Notes: a model not told the origin generated them from the sequence alone. A DNA stretch of 64,000 nt from CAYQDR01 sp964416315 (GCA_964416315.1 CAYQDR010000011.1:1-64000), one strand, 5' to 3'; positions 24,678 through 33,868 are shown, counted from the first letter of the stretch. Translations and numbers: made by a program.

Positions 24678-25454
24678 TCAGAAGAGCGAAATCGTCGTGC
24701 CGTCGGCGAGAGCGCGGCTCGGCTGGGCGCGCCGGCGCGTGATGCCGAGGATCGTCCGCAGCTCAGGCGCCAGCCCGGGCAGGGAGACGCGAGGCGCCCC
24801 GCCACCCGGGGCCGCGCAGTCCGGCGCCGCATTCCACGGCGACAGGACCGTCGTCCAGGCGGCGGCGCGCCGGCTCCGCCGGATGTGGATGGTGTCCGGG
24901 CCGTACCAGGCCGCCTCCGGCTCGACGAGCCGGACCCGCGGCCCGAGCGCGGCCAGCCGCTCGTTGACGTCAGCGACGCGCTCCCGCAGCACCCGGAGGG
25001 GAAGCCGGCGACCGGGGAAGAGCACGGCCTTGAAGAGGTGGTAGCGCCAGGGCGCGAGACGCGCGAGGGTTCCCGACGGGAGGAGCGTCAGGACGATCTG
25101 CGCGCCCATCGCCTCGAGGCGCTCGACGCACGCGCCGACCCACCCCGCGAGCTCGGCCGCCGAGGCGCCGTACGCCAGGTCGTTCCCGATGTCGGTGACG
25201 AGAGCGTGCGTCACGGCGCCCGTGGCGCCCCCGGCGGCGGCCCAGAGGCCGCAGTCGCGGATCGCCGGGAGCCCGCGGAAGCCCACCCGGCTCCACCGGC
25301 CGTACGACCGCCCGTGGCCCGCGGCGACGAGGACCTCGAGGGGTCCGGGGCCGAGGCGCGACCGCGCGCTCGCCAGGACCGTGGGGAGCCCGAGGGTGAG
25401 GTTGCTCGCGCCGAGGAGCACGACCCGGCGCACGCCGGGTCCGGTCGTGGCCAC
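24678..25454 (-). CDS. SGNH/GDSL-like hydrolase
   Basis: This 258-residue protein has 'VVLLGASNLTLGLP' at the block I position (GAS in place of GDS), 'TDIGNDLAYG' as block III (GxND) and 'PDTIHIRRS' as block V (DxxH). These four blocks define serine hydrolases of the SGNH fold that act on acyl or acetyl esters. There is no signal peptide. Substrate unknown. Confidence 0.65.
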   Translation of the reverse strand: MATTGPGVRRVVLLGASNLTLGLPTVLASARSRLGPGPLEVLVAAGHGRSYGRWSRVGFRGLPAIRDCGLWAAAGGATGAVTHALVTDIGNDLAYGASAAELAGWVGACVERLEAMGAQIVLTLLPSGTLARLAPWRYHLFKAVLFPGRRLPLRVLRERVADVNERLAALGPRVRLVEPEAAWYGPDTIHIRRSRRAAAWTTVLSPWNAAPDCAAPGGGAPRVSLPGLAPELRTILGITRRRAQPSRALADGTTISLF

Positions 25455-25509
25455 GGGAGGCTCAGCCGAAGAGACGCTCCTTCTGGTGACCGCTGGCCTC
25501 GTGGTAGCC

Positions 25510-26106
25510 CTACCGCAGCGCGCGCCGCATGATCGGGCGCGTCCGGGATCGCCGCGCGACCTCGTGGAACCCGGCCCGCCGGAACGTCGAGGCGAGCCCG
25601 GTGTAGACGAAGGCGTCCGCCGTCCGCGCGGACCGCTCGATGGGGTAACCCTCGAGGACGCGCCCGCCTCGCCGGCGGACGTCCGCCGCCGCGGCGTCGA
25701 GCAGGGCGCGCGTGAGGCCGCGCCCCCGCCACGGCCGGGCCACGAAGAAACACGTGAGCGACCAGACGGGCGCGTCGTCCACCGGCGCGAGCGCGCGCGA
25801 GCGCGCGAGCCGCGGGTATGCGGCGCGCGGGGCCACCGCGCACCAGCCGACCGGCTGCCCGTCGGCGTAGGCGAGGATCCCGGGCGGCGGTCCGGTCGCC
25901 ACCACGCGGCGGAGCGCGCGGCGGTTGCCCGCGCCCTTGCCCTGCTGCCAGGCGGCGTGGGGCAGGCGCCACCACATGCACCAGCAGCCGGCGCACGCCC
26001 CCCGCGGGCCGAAGAGCGCGACGAGATCGTCCCAGCGTTCCGGCGTCAGCGGGCGGAACTGGATCTTCCCTCTTCCCCTGGGGGAGAGGGTCGGGTGAGG
26101 GGCCAC
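25510..26106 (-). CDS. GNAT-family N-acetyltransferase
   Basis: This 198-residue protein has 'CFFVARPWRGRGLTRALLDA', the acetyl-CoA binding motif A (RGRGLT), preceded by 'ILAYADGQPVGWCAVAPR' on strands 3-4. The 'CAGCWCMWWRLP' segment is typical of one GNAT subgroup. GTG 26106 lies inside a copy of the small hairpin repeat, so the first 14 residues (APHPTLSPRGRGK) are repeat-encoded. No later start codon precedes the conserved region. Confidence 0.85.
   Translation of the reverse strand: MAPHPTLSPRGRGKIQFRPLTPERWDDLVALFGPRGACAGCWCMWWRLPHAAWQQGKGAGNRRALRRVVATGPPPGILAYADGQPVGWCAVAPRAAYPRLARSRALAPVDDAPVWSLTCFFVARPWRGRGLTRALLDAAAADVRRRGGRVLEGYPIERSARTADAFVYTGLASTFRRAGFHEVARRSRTRPIMRRALR
26068..26101. 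repeat. Hairpin repeat at the start of the GNAT gene
   Basis: CCCTCTTCCCC (26068-26078) faces GGGGGAGAGGG (26080-26090), followed by the family tail TCGGGTGAGG. It encodes the N-terminus of the acetyltransferase on the minus strand. Confidence 0.75.
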
Positions 26107-26107
26107 C

Positions 26108-26851
26108 TCAGAGCCCGACGCGGCCGACGCCCGGGAGCTTCAGCGCCGGCCGGTTCAGGTCGACCCCGAAGGTGAGGCCCAGGAGGTTGACCTCGAGCCC
26201 CTCCTCCCAGCCGACCAGAACGCCGAAGAGGCCGAGGAGCGAGAGCTGGACGCCGGTGCCGCTCGGCGCCCACGCGACGGGCCCGTCGGGCAGGTAGTCC
26301 TTGCCGACCGCCGTCGGCGGGAGCTCGAGCCCGAGATCCGGCACCGCCCGGGCGACGTACGCGGTGAACGTGTTGCTGTTCGGCCCGGGCCACGTCCGGT
26401 AGCTGTCGCGGTACGGATAGGCGGCCGTCGCCGCCTCGACCTTCGCGATGAGCGCGTCCACGTCCTCGCCGCGGCGGTCGAGGAGCAGCTCGGGGCGGGC
26501 GCCGAACCAGTAGTTGTCCGGGCCGGTCCGGTTGACGCGCACGGCGGGGAACCCGCGGCCCACGCCCCAGCCCATGACCTCGTACCGGGTGTAGGCCGGC
26601 GCCCCGGTCGGCTTCACGGCGATCCAGGTGTGGACGCCCAGGACGCCCTTCCAGCCGACCGCGCGCGCCGCGTAGACCTGGAGCACCGCCTCCGGGGTCG
26701 TCGCGGGGTCCGGCGCCTGGCCCGACGGGTCGCGCCGCGCCTGCCACCAGTTCGGGTCGCGCTGGAGGCTCGCGCAGCCCGCGAGGAGCGGGAGCGCGAG
26801 CAAACCCAGCGCCGCCCCCGTCACCCATCGCCGTCGCCCGCCCATCACCAA
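26108..26851 (-). CDS. DUF3750-family lipoprotein
   Basis: This 247-residue protein has a basic N-terminus, a hydrophobic stretch and lipobox 'LLAGC' with the lipidated cysteine at residue 26, so it is exported and membrane-anchored. The body carries DUF3750 signatures: 'WKGVLGVHTWIAVKP', 'RTWPGPNSNTFTAYVAR' and 'LPPTAVGKDYLP'. Function is unknown; the conserved H, W and PGPNSNTF pattern suggests an enzyme. GTG/ATG choice at the start is open (MVMGG). Confidence 0.83.
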   Translation of the reverse strand: MVMGGRRRWVTGAALGLLALPLLAGCASLQRDPNWWQARRDPSGQAPDPATTPEAVLQVYAARAVGWKGVLGVHTWIAVKPTGAPAYTRYEVMGWGVGRGFPAVRVNRTGPDNYWFGARPELLLDRRGEDVDALIAKVEAATAAYPYRDSYRTWPGPNSNTFTAYVARAVPDLGLELPPTAVGKDYLPDGPVAWAPSGTGVQLSLLGLFGVLVGWEEGLEVNLLGLTFGVDLNRPALKLPGVGRVGL

Positions 26852-26894
26852 TCAGGATACCGCAAGCCTGCCGCCGCGATAAGATGCTCGGGGC

Positions 26895-27302
26895 ATGACC
26901 ATGAGCTCGAGCGGCGCGCAACCCCGCATCGTCTCGATCAGCGCCGTCACGCTCGCCACGCACGACATGGCGCGCGCCGTCCGCTTCTACCGGGCTCTGG
27001 GGTTCCCCCTCGCCTACGGCGGTGAGGACGCCGCCTTCACGTCCTTCACGGCGGGGCGGGGTCACCTCAACCTGATCGCCGCGCCGCCGGAGCGGCGGTG
27101 GGCGTGGTGGGGGCGCGTGATCCTCTACGTGGACGACGTGGACGCGCTCTATGCCCGGGCGGGGGCCGAGGGCCTCACGCCCGAGGCCCCGCCGCGGGAC
27201 GCGGAGTGGGGCGAGCGCTACTTCCACCTCCGCGACCCCGACGGCCACGAGCTGAGCTTCGCCCGGCCGCTCTTGATCCCTCCCTCCGACCCTCGCCCCT
27301 GA
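26895..27302 (+). CDS. VOC-family (glyoxalase/dioxygenase-like) protein
   Basis: This 135-residue protein has the paired beta-alpha-beta-beta-beta modules: 'VTLATHDMARAVRFYRALGF' in the first and 'VILYVDDVDALYARA' with 'GERYFHLRDPDGHELSFA' in the second. The glutamate and histidines at the metal positions suggest a metal-dependent member. Substrate unknown. Its TGA (27300-27302) lies in the loop of a small hairpin repeat. Confidence 0.88.
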   Translation: MTMSSSGAQPRIVSISAVTLATHDMARAVRFYRALGFPLAYGGEDAAFTSFTAGRGHLNLIAAPPERRWAWWGRVILYVDDVDALYARAGAEGLTPEAPPRDAEWGERYFHLRDPDGHELSFARPLLIPPSDPRP

Positions 27303-27312
27303 GGGGCGAGGG
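27290..27312. repeat. Hairpin repeat spanning the VOC stop codon
   Basis: CCCTCGCCCC (27290-27299) pairs with GGGGCGAGGG (27303-27312). The loop is TGA, the stop codon of the VOC gene. It lies 9 nt from the convergent molybdenum hydroxylase stop and could act as a bidirectional mRNA 3'-end structure. Confidence 0.75.
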
Positions 27313-27320
27313 AGCGGCCG

Positions 27321-29465
27321 TCAGGCGCGCGCGAGGTCCTCCGCCCGGATCGGCAGCCGCCGGATCCGCTTCCCCGTCGCGGCGAAGACCGCGTTCGCCA
27401 CCGCCGGCGCGATCGGCGGCACGCCGGGCTCGCCGACGCCCCCCGGGGGCTGGGTGCTCGGCAGGATGTGCACCTCGACCGTCGGGACCTCGTGGATCCG
27501 GAGCATCGGATAGTCGTGGAAGTTCGACTGCTGGACGCGGCCGTTCTGGATCGTGATCTCGCCGCGGAGCGCGGCGGTCAGGCCCCAGACGATCCCGCCC
27601 ATCATCTGTGCCTGGATCTGGTCCGGGTTCACGGCGAGGCCGCAGTCGATGGCGCAGACGACGCGGTGCGCGTGGACGGTCCCGTCCGACGCGACCGACA
27701 CCTCGGCGACCTGCGCGGCCCAGCTCCCGTAGGAGAACGCGACGGCGATCCCGCGGTGCCGGCCGGGCGGGAGCGGCGTGCCCCAGCCCGCTTGCTGCGC
27801 CGCCAGCTCGAGGACCCCCTTGTGGCGCAGGGACTTCCCGAGGAGCGCGCGGCGGTACTCGAACGGGTCCTTCCTCGCCGCGTGCGCCAGCTCGTCCACG
27901 AAGCTCTCGACGATGAACGCGTTCTGCGACGCCCCGACCGATCGCCAGAAGCCGACGGGCACGCCCGTGTCGTGATGCGTGTACTCCACCTGGAGGTTCG
28001 GGATGTCGTAGGGCATGTTCGCCGCGCCCTCGACCATCGTCCGGTCGACCTGGCCGGGCGGCACCCACCCCCGCTGGACCATGATCCCGCGGCCCACGAT
28101 CCGGTGGAGCCAGGCGACCGGCATCGCGTCGGGGCCGAGCGCCGCGCGGAAGAGGTTGTAGGTCGCGGGCCGGTAGAAGTCGTGCCGGATGTCGTCCTCG
28201 CGCGTCCAGATCACCTTGACCGGCGCGCCGACGGCCTTCGAGACCTCGACCGCCTCGGTCACGTAGTCGACCTCCCCGCGGCGCCCGAAGCCCCCGCCGA
28301 CGAAGGTCGTGTGGATGCGGACCTTCTCCCGGGGGAGCCCCGTGACGCGCATCGCCGTCTGCTGGGCGCCGGTCTGGTTCTGCGTCGGCGCCCACACGTC
28401 ACAGCCGTCCGGTCGGACGTGGGCGGTGCAGTTCTGGGGCTCCATGGTCGCGTGCGCGAGGAACGGCACCTCGTAGACCGCCTCGACGACGCGGGTGCCC
28501 TCGCCGAGGGCCTTCATCGCGTCGCCGTCGCGGCGCGCCACGGGCCCGGGCTGCTGCGCGAGCGTCGCGTAGGCCTGGCGGATCGACGCGCTCGAGACCT
28601 GGGCGGTCGGCCCGTCGTCCCAGCGGACGACGAGGGCGTCGCGCCCGAGCTTGGCCACCCAGTAGCTGTCGGCGACGACGGCCAGCCCCGAGCTGATCCG
28701 GACGACATCCCGGACGCCCCTGATAGCCTTCGCCCGCGTGGCGTCGAAGCTCGCGACCTTCCCGCCGAAGACCGGCGGGCGCAGGACGGTCGCGACCAAC
28801 ATCCCCGGCACCGTCACGTCGATCCCGTAGAGCGCGCGGCCGGTCACCTTGTCCGGGGTGTCGAGCCGCGGGACCTTCTTGCCGATGAGCTTGAACTGGT
28901 CGGGCGTCTTGAGCCTCGGGCTCTGGGGCACCGGGAGCTGCCCGGCCTTGTCCGCGAGCTCGCCGTAGGTGAGCCGGCGGCCGCTCGGGTCGTGGTGGAC
29001 GACGCCCTTGTCCGTGCGCAGGTCGCCCGCCGGGACGCCCCACTCCCTGGCCGCGGCGGTGACGAGCATCTCGCGGGCTGCGGCACCCGCGCGCCGCCAG
29101 GTCGGCAGGAGGCCGCGGATCGACTGGCTGCCGGCGGTGAGCTGCTGGCCCCCGAAGTTCGGGTTCCCGTACGCGGGGTCGGCGCCGCTCTGCTCGACGC
29201 GGACCTTCGACCAGTCCGCGTCCAGCTCGTCCGCGATGACCATTGCCATCGAGGTGAGCGTGCCCTGGCCCAGCTCCGACTGGGAGTTGACGATCGTGAC
29301 GATGCCGTCCGCGTCGAGGCGGAGCCACACGTTCGGCGCGAAGACCTTCGCGCCCTGCGCCGCAGCGCGGCCAGGAGCGGGAAACCGGAACCCGATGCTG
29401 AGGCCCGCGCCGGCCGCGAGCCCGCCCTTGAGGAGCGTGCGCCGGGAGATCACGACGGGCTTCAT
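27321..29465 (-). CDS. iorB: Molybdenum hydroxylase large subunit (IorB-like)
   Basis: This 714-residue protein opens with a twin-arginine signal (ISRRTLLKGGLAAGAGLSIG), so the folded enzyme is exported. It has the aldehyde-oxidase/xanthine-dehydrogenase molybdopterin domain: 'SQSELGQGTLTSMAMVIADE' and 'TFVGGGFGRRGEVDYVTEAV', the MCD-binding loop, and near the end 'GGVGEPGVPPIAPAVANAV' with the catalytic-type glutamate. It resembles isoquinoline 1-oxidoreductase beta. The [2Fe-2S] subunit is encoded just upstream with an ATGA overlap, and no FAD subunit is present, as in the IorAB type. Substrate is probably an N-heterocycle or aldehyde. Confidence 0.93.
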   Translation of the reverse strand: MKPVVISRRTLLKGGLAAGAGLSIGFRFPAPGRAAAQGAKVFAPNVWLRLDADGIVTIVNSQSELGQGTLTSMAMVIADELDADWSKVRVEQSGADPAYGNPNFGGQQLTAGSQSIRGLLPTWRRAGAAAREMLVTAAAREWGVPAGDLRTDKGVVHHDPSGRRLTYGELADKAGQLPVPQSPRLKTPDQFKLIGKKVPRLDTPDKVTGRALYGIDVTVPGMLVATVLRPPVFGGKVASFDATRAKAIRGVRDVVRISSGLAVVADSYWVAKLGRDALVVRWDDGPTAQVSSASIRQAYATLAQQPGPVARRDGDAMKALGEGTRVVEAVYEVPFLAHATMEPQNCTAHVRPDGCDVWAPTQNQTGAQQTAMRVTGLPREKVRIHTTFVGGGFGRRGEVDYVTEAVEVSKAVGAPVKVIWTREDDIRHDFYRPATYNLFRAALGPDAMPVAWLHRIVGRGIMVQRGWVPPGQVDRTMVEGAANMPYDIPNLQVEYTHHDTGVPVGFWRSVGASQNAFIVESFVDELAHAARKDPFEYRRALLGKSLRHKGVLELAAQQAGWGTPLPPGRHRGIAVAFSYGSWAAQVAEVSVASDGTVHAHRVVCAIDCGLAVNPDQIQAQMMGGIVWGLTAALRGEITIQNGRVQQSNFHDYPMLRIHEVPTVEVHILPSTQPPGGVGEPGVPPIAPAVANAVFAATGKRIRRLPIRAEDLARA

Positions 29466-29929
29466 CGCGCACCTCCTCGCACGAGCGCCGCGGCCCGGTG
29501 GATCGCGGCCCGGATCCGCTGGTACGTGCCGCAGCGGCAGATGTGCCCGACCATGGCCTGGTCGATGTCGGCGTCCGTGGGCGACGGGGTCTTCGCGAGG
29601 AGCGCGACCGCCGCCATGATCTGGCCTGACTGGCAGTAGCCGCACTGCGGGACCTCCTCGGCGATCCAGGCCTGCTGGACCGGGTGGAGGCCCTTCTCGC
29701 CGAGGCCTTCGATGGTCGTGATGGCCTTGCCGGCGGCCGCCGAGACCGGCGTCACGCAGGAGCGCATCGGCTGACCGTCCAGGTGCACCGTGCAGGCGCC
29801 GCAGAGGGCCATCCCGCACCCGTACTTCGTGCCGGTCAGCGCGAGACTCTCCCGGATCACCCACAGGAGCGGCGTGTCCGGCGGCGCGTCCACGTCGCGA
29901 GGCCTGCCGTTGACGACCAGTCGGATCAT
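29462..29929 (-). CDS. iorA: Molybdenum hydroxylase [2Fe-2S] subunit (IorA-like)
   Basis: This 155-residue protein has the plant-type ferredoxin cluster 'GCGMALCGACTVHLDG' with a later cysteine in 'RSCVTP', and the second all-helical cluster domain 'QCGYCQSGQIMAA' and 'HICRCGTYQRIRAAIHRA'. It passes electrons from the molybdenum centre to an external acceptor. It has no export signal and is expected to travel with the Tat-tagged large subunit. It is first in the two-gene unit. Confidence 0.95.
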   Translation of the reverse strand: MIRLVVNGRPRDVDAPPDTPLLWVIRESLALTGTKYGCGMALCGACTVHLDGQPMRSCVTPVSAAAGKAITTIEGLGEKGLHPVQQAWIAEEVPQCGYCQSGQIMAAVALLAKTPSPTDADIDQAMVGHICRCGTYQRIRAAIHRAAALVRGGAR

Positions 29930-30518
29930 GTCTGCCTCTCCTCCATCGACCTGCCGTGCCGGAGCATCCGAGGGGACGAGTCTACGGTGGGGGCGCAGGG
30001 TCTGACAATGGGGTCCCCGCCCGAGCCGCCGTGGGAGGAGACGAGCGACGCGCAGGATGTCGGCCGACGGTCACATGGACCTGTCCATCTCCCGCGCGAC
30101 GCCTGCACCTCGCGCCTTCCCGCGAAGTGGCGCGACAGGGCGCCGCGCGTCGTCCAGCGCGATGGTCGTACTGGCTAGCCCGGCCCGGAGCCCCGACGCC
30201 GGAGCGACCAGGGTGCGTCGGGTCCCGCGTCCGGCCGCGTCGTTTGATTTGACACAGGCGCGCCAGGCGGTTTCCTGGAGGTCTCGGCCGCGCCCGGCTC
30301 CCGACGCGGAGGTGAACGGCGTGCGCGTGTCACCGAAGCACGGCGTCCAACAGCCTGTCTCCCGGGGTCGACGTACCCTCATCCCGGTTGATCTGTCAGG
30401 ATGGCTCGTCCTGGCGGGGGTCGTGTCACGGAGCCGACTCGGATCGCCCCCCACTCCCCCCCGGGGTCCTCGGCGCCCCCGATACATAGCCTCGCGAATG
30501 AGCGCGTCATCGGGCTCG
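29930..30518. other. Gap of about 590 bp without a recognised gene
   Basis: Long frames are open on both strands because of the high G+C, but none reads like a protein family. An isolated TTGACA at about 30250 has no convincing -10. The 5' end presumably contains the iorAB promoter. No repeat or RNA gene is recognised. Confidence 0.5.
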
Positions 30519-31079
30519 TCAGCCGAGCAGCGCGTCGACGGAGAGGGAGAGCTCCGGGAAGGTGGCCGGGACGAGGGTGTCGCCCCGCGCCCGCGTCTCG
30601 ACCCGACGGTAGCCGTCCGGACCAGGGTCCGCGCAGACTTCGACCCGGTTGCGGACCAGGTCGACCAGCCAGACCTCGCGCACCCCGGCGCGCGCGTAGA
30701 GTGGAAGCTTCACGCGCTGGTCGTAGGCAAGCGACGTGTCGGCGACCTCGATGAGGAGGAGAACGTCATCCGGGGCGGGGCCCTTCTGCCGGTAGAAGTC
30801 GTCCTGCGGCTTCAGAACTGCCAGGTCAGGCTGCGCCTCCGACTCGAGGCCCAGTTGGATCGGTCCCTGCACCCGGACGACAGCCCGGCTCCCAGACCCC
30901 TGGACGAGCCAGCGCGTGAGCAGGTCGACCGCCGCCGCGTGCCGGAGGCCGATGGGCGTCATCTCGATGATCTCCCCCTCGATGAGCTCGACCCGGTCCT
31001 CCTCCCGGAGGACGCCTGCCTCGGCGAGGCGGTGGTACTCGCCGACCGTAAACCGGTGGCGGATCAGCTGGACCGACAC
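30519..31079 (-). CDS. Uma2-family (DUF820) putative endonuclease
   Basis: This 186-residue protein has the Uma2 core: 'HRFTVGEYHRLAEAGVL', 'RVELIEGEIIEMTPIG' with 'HAAAVDLLTRWL', 'AQPDLAVLK' and 'LLIEVADTSLAYDQRVKLPL' with 'YARAGVREVWLVD'. The D, E-x-A and K positions form the PD-(D/E)XK-like site. The role of the family is unclear. GTG 31079, with GGGAGG 8 nt upstream, gives the family N-terminus 'MSVQLIRHRF'; the frame to 31142 is a non-coding extension. Confidence 0.88.
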   Translation of the reverse strand: MSVQLIRHRFTVGEYHRLAEAGVLREEDRVELIEGEIIEMTPIGLRHAAAVDLLTRWLVQGSGSRAVVRVQGPIQLGLESEAQPDLAVLKPQDDFYRQKGPAPDDVLLLIEVADTSLAYDQRVKLPLYARAGVREVWLVDLVRNRVEVCADPGPDGYRRVETRARGDTLVPATFPELSLSVDALLG

Positions 31080-31420
31080 GTAGGGCCTCCCGCCGCGATT
31101 ATACGACCATGCGACGGTGTTTGGGCGGCTTCCGGCCCACACGGGCTCACGGGGTGGCCAAGAAGTCGAAGTCTGACCTCGCCAGGACCATGGCAGCGAT
31201 GCGCGCCATCAGCCCTTGGGTACGGCAAGGGCTCGGGCGGGCGACTCACCCCCGCCAGCGCCTCGGGGCACCGGGCGTAGAGATCCGCGCCCGGGTCATT
31301 GGATCGTGCGATAGCCCACCGTGTGCTCGGGCTGGCGTCGGCGGTGACTTGCGGCCGCGGGCGCGGCGGCGGCTCACGCTGGAGGAAGGCCACCGCGAAG
31401 CTCGAGCTGGCGTGGAAAGC
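31080..31420. other. Gap of about 340 bp without a recognised gene
   Basis: A plus-strand frame reads 'AKKSKSDLARTMAAMRAI', which looks protein-like but has no clean start and no family I know. It separates the Uma2 gene from the end of the phosphonate transporter operon. Confidence 0.4.
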
Positions 31421-32215
31421 TCACGTGAGCCGCGTCCGGAGCCAGGCGGAGCTGGCCTCCGAGACGACGACCACGGCCAGGATGACGACCAGGATCGTCC
31501 CCACGCGGTCCCACTCGAGACCGAGGATCGCCTCGTTCAGGACGAACCCGATCCCGCCGGCGCCCACGATCCCGAGCACCGTGGACTCGCGGATGTTGAT
31601 GTCCCAGCGGTAGAGCGCGACCCCGGCGAAGACGGGGCGGATCTGGGGGGCGATGGCGTAGAGGAGGACCTGGAGCCGGCTCGCCCCGGTGGCGGCAACC
31701 GCCTCGACCTGCCCGCGGTCGATCTCCTCGATCCCCTCCGCCACGAGCTTCGAGACGAAGCCGATGGACCGCACGGCGATGGCGAGCACCCCGGCGAGCG
31801 AGCCCGGGCCCACCACGATGATGAAGATCAGCGCCCAGATGAGGGAGTCCACCGATCGGCTCACCACCATGATAAACCGGCCGAGCCAGAAGGTGGCGGC
31901 GTTGAAGGTCGTGTTCCGGGCGGCGAGGAAGGCGATGGGGAGCGAGAGCAGGATCGCGAGGGCCGTCCCGAGCGTCGCGATGTTCACGGTCTGGATCAGC
32001 GGCTCCACCAGCCCGCCGAGCGCGGCCCAGTCCGGCGGGAACATCCGGCGGCCCAGGTCGCCGATCTGGGCGGGCGCGTCGGCCACGTAGTCCCAGCGGA
32101 TACCGAGCCGGGCGAGCATCCAGACGCTCAGCCCGGCGAGCGCGAGCTGCGCGCTCAGCCGCGCCGCCGTCTGCGCGGGCGTGAACCGCCGCCAGGCGCG
32201 CGCCGGCGCCGTCAT
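31421..32215 (-). CDS. phnE: Phosphonate-type ABC transporter permease PhnE (second copy)
   Basis: This 264-residue permease has about six membrane segments and the EAA loop in 'EIDRGQVEAVAATGASRLQV', the hallmark of PhnE, then 'YRWDINIRESTVLGIVGAGG'. It is the last gene of a phnD-C-E-E operon. Two PhnE-like permeases often occur together and form a heterodimeric channel. The gap to the first permease contains a small hairpin repeat. Confidence 0.92.
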   Translation of the reverse strand: MTAPARAWRRFTPAQTAARLSAQLALAGLSVWMLARLGIRWDYVADAPAQIGDLGRRMFPPDWAALGGLVEPLIQTVNIATLGTALAILLSLPIAFLAARNTTFNAATFWLGRFIMVVSRSVDSLIWALIFIIVVGPGSLAGVLAIAVRSIGFVSKLVAEGIEEIDRGQVEAVAATGASRLQVLLYAIAPQIRPVFAGVALYRWDINIRESTVLGIVGAGGIGFVLNEAILGLEWDRVGTILVVILAVVVVSEASSAWLRTRLT

Positions 32216-32236
32216 TGGGGACCCCCCACACCCCCG

Positions 32237-32264
32237 TCCCCTCCCACCCTTCGGGGGGGAGGGG
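32237..32264. repeat. Hairpin repeat between the two phnE genes
   Basis: CCCCTCCC (about 32238-32245) and GGGAGGGG (about 32257-32264) can pair across ACCCTTCGGGG. It belongs to the same small-hairpin family and lies in a 101-bp intercistronic gap. Confidence 0.65.
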
Positions 32265-32316
32265 CGGCTCGCACGCCCCGCGCTGTCCGCGCCCCCGCGG
32301 GTTGGCGCAGGATGTC

Positions 32317-33105
32317 TCACTGGACCCGTGCCCGCGCCGCGGCGCTCGCCGCCTCGCCGACGATCACGATCGCCACGATGACGAGGATGATGGCCAGGGC
32401 GAAGTCGAAGTCGTAGCGCGCGAAGGCGTTGTAGAGGGTCGCCCCGACGCCCCCCGCCCCGACGATGCCGATGATCGTGGACTGGCGGAGGTGGATGTCC
32501 CACTGGTAGACCGTCAGCCCGATGATCCGCGGCAGGACCTGCGGGAGGACGCCGTAGATGAGGACCTGCACCCGGGACGCGCCCGTCGCCCGGATCGCCT
32601 CGATCTGGCCGCGGTCGATGGTCTCGATCTGCTCGGCGAGGAGCTTCGAGAAGAAGCCGACCGAGTTCACCGTGAGCGTCAGCACTCCGGCGAGCGGCCC
32701 GAAGCCGACGGCCTTGACGAAGAGGATCGCGACGATCAGCTCGTGGAAGGTGCGGCCGAGCGTGATCGCGCTCCGGCCGCTGGCGTAGACGGGCAGGGGG
32801 ACCACGTTCCGCGCCGCGAGCACGGCGACGGGGATGCCGAGGAGGACGCCGAAGAGCGTCGAGAGGGTGGCCATCTCCACGCTCTCGAGGATGCCGGAGA
32901 GGAGGAGCCCGCCCCGCGAGAAGTCCGGCGGGACCGCCTTGGCCGCGACGGTGCCGAGCCGGGCGAGGCCCCGCGCGATCCGCTCCGGATTGACCTCGAG
33001 GCTCACCGCGTTCCACGCGAGGAACGCGACGGCCGCGACCCAGATCGCGGGCTGCATCCAGGGGTGCGGCCACACGGAGGGCGGGCGCCACGCCCGCGGG
33101 GTCAT
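32317..33105 (-). CDS. phnE: Phosphonate-type ABC transporter permease PhnE (first copy)
   Basis: This 262-residue permease has 'TIDRGQIEAIRATGASRVQV' as the EAA loop and 'YQWDIHLRQSTIIGIVGAGG' after it, parallel to the second PhnE; the two proteins share this pattern and overall topology. It starts 4 nt after the PhnC stop, so it is co-translated with the ATPase. Confidence 0.93.
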   Translation of the reverse strand: MTPRAWRPPSVWPHPWMQPAIWVAAVAFLAWNAVSLEVNPERIARGLARLGTVAAKAVPPDFSRGGLLLSGILESVEMATLSTLFGVLLGIPVAVLAARNVVPLPVYASGRSAITLGRTFHELIVAILFVKAVGFGPLAGVLTLTVNSVGFFSKLLAEQIETIDRGQIEAIRATGASRVQVLIYGVLPQVLPRIIGLTVYQWDIHLRQSTIIGIVGAGGVGATLYNAFARYDFDFALAIILVIVAIVIVGEAASAAARARVQ

Positions 33106-33109
33106 GCCC

Positions 33110-33868
33110 TCAGGCCTCCGCGGCGTCGGCCCAGGTGCCGCCGTAGATGCGCTCGAAGGCCTCCTCGGTGAGCTCGCTGGCCGGCCCGTCGTAGACGATC
33201 GCGCCGCCCTTCAGCCCGATGATGCGCTTGGCGAAGGCCCGCGCCAGCGGGACGTCGTGCATGTTGATGAGCGCCGGGATCGCGTCCTCCGCCGCGAGCT
33301 CCACGATCAGCTTCATGATGGCCTCGGAGGTCCGGGGGTCGAGGCTCGAGGTCGGCTCGTCCACCAGCAGGATCTTCGGCCGCTGGACGAGCGCCCGGGC
33401 GATCCCCACGCGCTGCCGCTGGCCGCCCGACAGCGCGTCGGCCCGCTTGTTCTCGAACCCCTCGAGCCCCACGCGCCGGAGCGTGACGAACGCTCCCTCG
33501 AGGTCCTCCGGCGGGAACCGCCGCCGCCACGCCCGCCACGCCGTGACGTAGCCGAGACGTCCGGAGAGCACGTTCTCCATCACGGTCAGCCGCTCGACGA
33601 GGTTGAACTCCTGGAAGATCATCCCCATGGCGCGGCGGGCCAGGCGCAGCTCCGGGCCGGAGAGCGTCGTCAGCTCCTGACCGTCCAGGCGGACCGAGCC
33701 GCCGTCCGGCTCCACGAGCCGGTTGATGCAGCGGAGGAGCGTGGACTTGCCCGCGCCCGAGGGACCGATGATGAAGACGGCGTCGTGCCCTTCGACGGTG
33801 AAGGAGACGCCCTGGAGCGCCCGGTCCCCCGTGGGGTACGTCTTGCGGAGCCCGGTGACCGCGAGCAC
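33110..33868 (-). CDS. phnC: Phosphonate-type ABC transporter ATPase PhnC
   Basis: This 252-residue ATPase has Walker A 'GPSGAGKST', Q-loop 'IFQEFNLVERLTVMENVL', the PhnC-typical 'GRLGYVTAWRAWRRRFP' segment, signature 'LSGGQRQR', Walker B 'ILLVDEPTSSLD' and 'NMHDVPLA'. The 'GR.g..' segment separates PhnC from other importers. It starts at GTG 33868. The 124-bp repeat and about 60 bp of further DNA separate it from phnD. Confidence 0.95.
   Translation of the reverse strand: MLAVTGLRKTYPTGDRALQGVSFTVEGHDAVFIIGPSGAGKSTLLRCINRLVEPDGGSVRLDGQELTTLSGPELRLARRAMGMIFQEFNLVERLTVMENVLSGRLGYVTAWRAWRRRFPPEDLEGAFVTLRRVGLEGFENKRADALSGGQRQRVGIARALVQRPKILLVDEPTSSLDPRTSEAIMKLIVELAAEDAIPALINMHDVPLARAFAKRIIGLKGGAIVYDGPASELTEEAFERIYGGTWADAAEA

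Noticed and set aside
27468..29639. A 723-codon plus-strand frame
   Set aside because: It is antisense to the IorAB genes and has the arginine/aspartate/valine-rich composition of high-G+C shadow frames with no domain.
31109..31420. Possible small plus-strand gene ('AKKSKSDLARTMAAMRAI')
   Set aside because: The start overlaps the promoter region of the Uma2 gene, there is no ribosome-binding site, and similarity fades after about 20 residues.
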